Positions 11,283-14,050 of a stretch of DNA of 14,050 bases are shown here, piece after piece. Origin of the DNA: JBBTWG01 sp038062935 (lineage in GTDB: Bacteria > Patescibacteriota > Gracilibacteria > UBA1369 > UBA12463); the NCBI GenBank assembly GCA_038062935.1, contig JBBTWG010000012.1:1-14050 (forward strand), in the 5' to 3' direction. Under the pieces are notes generated by a model. That model ran no database searches and was not told the origin of the DNA. It saw only the letters and a list, made by a program, of their open reading frames with translations. A program made the position numbers and the translations under genes. Each line of letters starts with the position of its first letter. Positions within the stretch are counted from its first letter, which is position 1.

Positions 11283-13231
11283 GCCGCCATGCGATCGACA
11301 AATGCCTGCTCTTTTTTATTGAGAATGGCGATGAGTTTATCTGGGTTATTACTGTAGTCGAGAGCCTTACTTCCAACTTTATTGGCTGTTGCTAATACCT
11401 GGTTTGTCCCTTCGCCAATTCTTGGTCTGACCAACGGCCTATCTTTTTGGTGTCGAGCAACGGCAAATTTATTCGCTGTTTCGAGATCTGGAAATTCTGG
11501 AATATTTTCTGGACTCCCATTTGATTTCCACCAATTCAGATACATTTTTACACCACCCGCTCCTTCATGGTGAGCGAGATAGAGAAAAGCGATGTCACGC
11601 GGTTTCCCTGAAAACACATCGATTCCAATTTTCTTGAATCTTTCACTATTGTTCTTTATGAGCTTTGCGAGACACATGAGTTGCCACTTTGGATCGTCTT
11701 TGAATTCGCCATCTGCGCTTTCTGGAACAGACACTCTATCACTCTTCAATAATCTATACATTTCTCTTCGCGATTTAGAGAGAAATGCCCCTAGCCCTGC
11801 CGCATCGGATTTAATAACTTTCCCCTCGTATTTTGAATCTGGTCGAAAACCTGATTCAACCTCCACCATTGCCCAACCTATTGCTTGTGCGAGTGCTGTT
11901 TTTGGCAAACCTACCGTCTCCATTGCATCGCCCATGAGTTTCGACCAGCCGCCATTTTTCAGCATTTCTGCATATTTTTCTTTTTGTTTTTCTGCAATTT
12001 TTTCGTCGATTTGTACCTCGGTGAGACCTGCAATATCAATGTTAAATTCTCGAACTTTTGTCTCTCTTCCGACTCTTTGTTTGGCAATTTTTGCTTCCTG
12101 ATGAGCTTTGATTTCTTCCGGAGTCCACTCTTTCGTGACTTCCCAGAAGTCGCCTTCGAAGATGGCCATGTAGACGGACCCATTGTAAAAATCACCGTTT
12201 TCGTCGCGCGATGTGCTCTCGACGATCACATACTCCTGGCCATTCACTGTTTTGCGTTCGAGACCTTTGCCTCCTTTGTACCTTTGATCATTTTGTCCCT
12301 TGTCGAGATTTTCTATTCTTATGTAGAGTCGTACGCCGCGTACTTTTTCTTCAAGTATGTCTGCGAGACCTTTTTCCCATTCCGCACTTTCGTTCCCTTG
12401 TGTACGGAAGGTGTTTTTCTCGACGAATATTGCCGCAAAAAGTCCTGGATCTTTTTTCTCTGCAGCGTCGATTTCCTCGAGAGACATTTTACTGACAGTA
12501 TCGTAATCAAGTTTTTCTTTTCCGGTCGCTTTTTTGAAACGCTCGGTTTCCTCTGGAGTGAAATTTCTCGTGTATTTCGGAAGTGCTGGCCTGAGTTTCG
12601 CGAGGTCTGCTGCTGCGCCTCCTGTGATTTCACGTGCGCGATCTATCGGCATTCCTATCCCAAATTGCCTCATCATGTCTTTTGCAAAATTTTTATACTC
12701 GACGGACTTCAGATGTCTGTCGTCGTTGTATTGAATTCCCTCTGGGCCTGCGAACCTTCTGAATGCGGCACCCGTATCATAGAGCTCGACTCCGTCTCCG
12801 AACTTCCCCTGACTAATCTCGCTTGCGAGAAGCGCAGCATATCCATTTCTTCTTATGAGTTCTCTTTCTCTCTCCTGAGGATTTTTTGGTGGAGCAGAAT
12901 TTAGTGGAGTAGGAGTTGCGATGATGAACTTTGCGTTTGGTGCTTTTCCTCTCAAAAAATCCATCACACTTCTGAGCTCCCTCAGGGCGTTTTCTCCATT
13001 TCTACTTTGTGGAAAAAGCACTATGGCTTTCAGGTCTGGTCTGATTTTCCTCTCTTCCTGTTGTATTATTTTCAAGAGTGCCCCTTCTACGTATTTGACC
13101 TCTGTAATCTTACTGAATCCATTGTATCCTGCGACGCCTCCTGCCTGAGAATTTCCAATCACGAGCACATCGCTTTTGGAGCAAAATTCTTTTCCTTCTT
13201 GTAGCGGCTTTGGACCTGAATCTAATGACAT
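11279..13231 (-). CDS. Fused SGNH-hydrolase-like and lytic-transglycosylase-like protein (650 aa)
   Basis: Domain calls come from motifs, not a search. Residues about 20-190 resemble an SGNH/GDSL hydrolase: VLVIGNSQAGG places the nucleophile at Ser28, and NDDRH supplies Asp170 and His173 of a DxxH motif. Residues about 440-565 resemble a soluble lytic transglycosylase/lysozyme: AMVEVESGFRPDS gives catalytic Glu459, AAGLGAF stands for the GLMQ motif, and LYLAHHEGAGG for the AYNAG motif. The middle (200-430) is charged and unassigned. A joint role would be peptidoglycan remodelling, the esterase removing O-acetyl groups that block transglycosylase cleavage. There is no signal peptide, and no in-frame start codon lies between this ATG and the upstream stops. 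All 14 arginines in the first 190 codons are AGA/AGG, unlike core genes. Transcribed from a near-consensus promoter. An alternative is a phage-type or tail-associated lysin. Confidence 0.7.
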   Translation of the reverse strand: MSLDSGPKPLQEGKEFCSKSDVLVIGNSQAGGVAGYNGFSKITEVKYVEGALLKIIQQEERKIRPDLKAIVLFPQSRNGENALRELRSVMDFLRGKAPNAKFIIATPTPLNSAPPKNPQERERELIRRNGYAALLASEISQGKFGDGVELYDTGAAFRRFAGPEGIQYNDDRHLKSVEYKNFAKDMMRQFGIGMPIDRAREITGGAAADLAKLRPALPKYTRNFTPEETERFKKATGKEKLDYDTVSKMSLEEIDAAEKKDPGLFAAIFVEKNTFRTQGNESAEWEKGLADILEEKVRGVRLYIRIENLDKGQNDQRYKGGKGLERKTVNGQEYVIVESTSRDENGDFYNGSVYMAIFEGDFWEVTKEWTPEEIKAHQEAKIAKQRVGRETKVREFNIDIAGLTEVQIDEKIAEKQKEKYAEMLKNGGWSKLMGDAMETVGLPKTALAQAIGWAMVEVESGFRPDSKYEGKVIKSDAAGLGAFLSKSRREMYRLLKSDRVSVPESADGEFKDDPKWQLMCLAKLIKNNSERFKKIGIDVFSGKPRDIAFLYLAHHEGAGGVKMYLNWWKSNGSPENIPEFPDLETANKFAVARHQKDRPLVRPRIGEGTNQVLATANKVGSKALDYSNNPDKLIAILNKKEQAFVDRMAA

Positions 13232-13278
13232 ATATTTATTTTTATTTTTTGAACTTTCGGGCTCGGCGATATCTTTTT

Positions 13279-13307
13279 ATTATACCATTTTTTCAGCTTT
13301 GATGCAA
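13279..13307 (-). promoter_or_regulatory. Near-consensus promoter of the SGNH/transglycosylase gene
   Basis: On the minus strand TTGCAT (13302-13307), a 17-base spacer and a perfect TATAAT (13279-13284). The best promoter in the window. It begins 15 bases after the nfo stop codon, so the gene is likely expressed independently of nfo. The leader of about 40 bases ends in an AT-rich run with no Shine-Dalgarno. Confidence 0.8.
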
Positions 13308-13322
13308 GCAGCGATGGTTCAA

Positions 13323-14050
13323 TTATTCTGCCAACTCTTTTTTCAGCTTCAAAATTTCCTTATGATGCTCGCCATTTGCATCGCCTGGAGTTTCGAGAAT
13401 CAGAGGAATTTCGTGCTTGATCGCGTATTTCGCGATGGCGATAAGGTTCTTCTCGCCAATGAAACCCTGGAATAGATTTTCGTGCCGATCGACGTGGGAA
13501 TCACATTCTTTTTTGGAATCGTTAAAATGGATGCAGGCAATATTTTTGATACCGATGCGCTGATCGAATTCCTGGAAAATTTCCTGTGAATTTTCCCAGT
13601 CGTATCCGGCAGCAAAAGTATGCTGTGTGTCCAGACAGATTTTCATGCGCGGCGAGAGCGGCTGGACTTGTTTCCAGATTTTTTCGAGGTCTTCGAAACG
13701 GTAGCCAAGATCGCTTTTTTGACCAGCGGTGTTTTCGAGGAGGAAATCAACTTTCGTATGTTCTGTTTTTTGCAGGACTGTTTGGATATTATCGATCATA
13801 TTCTGGATGGCTTCCTGTGGATCCATTCCACCAGACGCTTTTCCGAGATGGACGACGACGCCGTTGCCACCGAGCATGTGGACACGCTCGAAATCGCCGA
13901 CGAGATCGTCGATGAGCCACGGAACTTGTGAGGCCTTTTTGCTCAAGTTGACGAGGTAACTGGCGTGCGCGGTGAAGAATCCGATGTTCTTTTCTGCACA
14001 GATTTTTTTGAATTCGTTGGCTTCTTCCTGCGTGAGTGGCTTCGAGCTCC
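13323..14050 (-). CDS. nfo: Endonuclease IV (AP endonuclease), 5' end beyond window
   Basis: Cleaves the DNA backbone 5' of abasic sites in base excision repair; a TIM-barrel enzyme with three zinc ions. The 241 visible residues run from the window edge to a TAA at 13323-13325, so roughly 40 N-terminal residues are missing compared with the 285-residue E. coli protein. All nine metal ligands of the family can be matched: His in HASYLVNL, His in VVHLGK, Glu in LLENTAGQ, Asp and His in LDTQHTFAAGYD, His in IHFND, Asp and His in HVDRHEN, and Glu in LILETPGD. A TTG at 13946 could be mistaken for the start, but the frame and the conserved HASYLVNL continue upstream of it. Same strand as, but separate promoter from, the downstream SGNH/transglycosylase gene. 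Confidence 0.95.
   Translation of the reverse strand, partial: SSKPLTQEEANEFKKICAEKNIGFFTAHASYLVNLSKKASQVPWLIDDLVGDFERVHMLGGNGVVVHLGKASGGMDPQEAIQNMIDNIQTVLQKTEHTKVDFLLENTAGQKSDLGYRFEDLEKIWKQVQPLSPRMKICLDTQHTFAAGYDWENSQEIFQEFDQRIGIKNIACIHFNDSKKECDSHVDRHENLFQGFIGEKNLIAIAKYAIKHEIPLILETPGDANGEHHKEILKLKKELAE

Noticed and set aside
11885..12904. Long plus-strand open frame (339 codons)
   Set aside because: Antisense to the SGNH/transglycosylase gene; its product is Phe/Cys-rich with no recognisable motif, as expected for a shadow frame.
13944..13946. TTG as start of endonuclease IV
   Set aside because: The conserved HASYLVNL block with a metal-binding His is encoded upstream in the same frame up to the window edge.

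Overview
The window is a dense, mostly housekeeping chromosomal segment of a bacterium with mid-range GC content. The standard code fits: the long ORFs have no in-frame UGA, and UGA ends pgl. Genes are closely packed, Shine-Dalgarno sequences are weak or absent, and several genes look leaderless. Together with the gene mix this suggests a streamlined, uncultured lineage, possibly Patescibacteria/CPR and perhaps Peregrinibacteria-like. That assignment is an inference from style; there is no rRNA or marker gene here to prove it.

Left part (1-5078, all minus strand). Transcription runs right to left: a KamA/EpmB-type lysine 2,3-aminomutase, a 55-residue cysteine-rich miniprotein, gnd, zwf and pgl, then an unidentified gene cut by the window edge that has its own promoter and a palindromic operator-like site. 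gnd, zwf and pgl make the complete oxidative pentose phosphate branch (glucose-6-phosphate to ribulose-5-phosphate, giving two NADPH). Three junctions in this run carry tandem arrays of 7-base units. One array contains the pgl start codon and another supplies the gnd stop codon.

Middle part (5079-8907). A divergent promoter region separates the aminomutase from an ABC exporter half-transporter. The exporter gene runs to within 3 bases of the 3' end of a convergent tRNA-Val(GAC). A ComF-family phosphoribosyltransferase and a GT4 glycosyltransferase follow on the plus strand.

Right part (8900-14050). An ECF-type sigma factor (minus) overlaps the end of the glycosyltransferase. Its promoter has a near-perfect 18-bp palindrome over the -10 box. 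Divergent from it is polX (X-family DNA polymerase with PHP domain). polX overlaps by 4 bases the end of a convergent 650-residue gene that joins an SGNH-hydrolase-like domain to a lytic-transglycosylase-like domain, with no signal peptide and a near-consensus promoter. Last is endonuclease IV (nfo), cut at the window edge. polX and nfo are both base-excision-repair type enzymes.

Two codon styles coexist. Core genes use CGN arginine codons, while the sigma factor, the SGNH/transglycosylase gene and the partial gene at the left edge use mostly AGA/AGG. The last two observations (a fused cell-wall enzyme and an operator-controlled orphan sigma factor, both in the accessory codon style) are the best leads to something new. 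No CRISPR array, transposase or classical defence system was seen.
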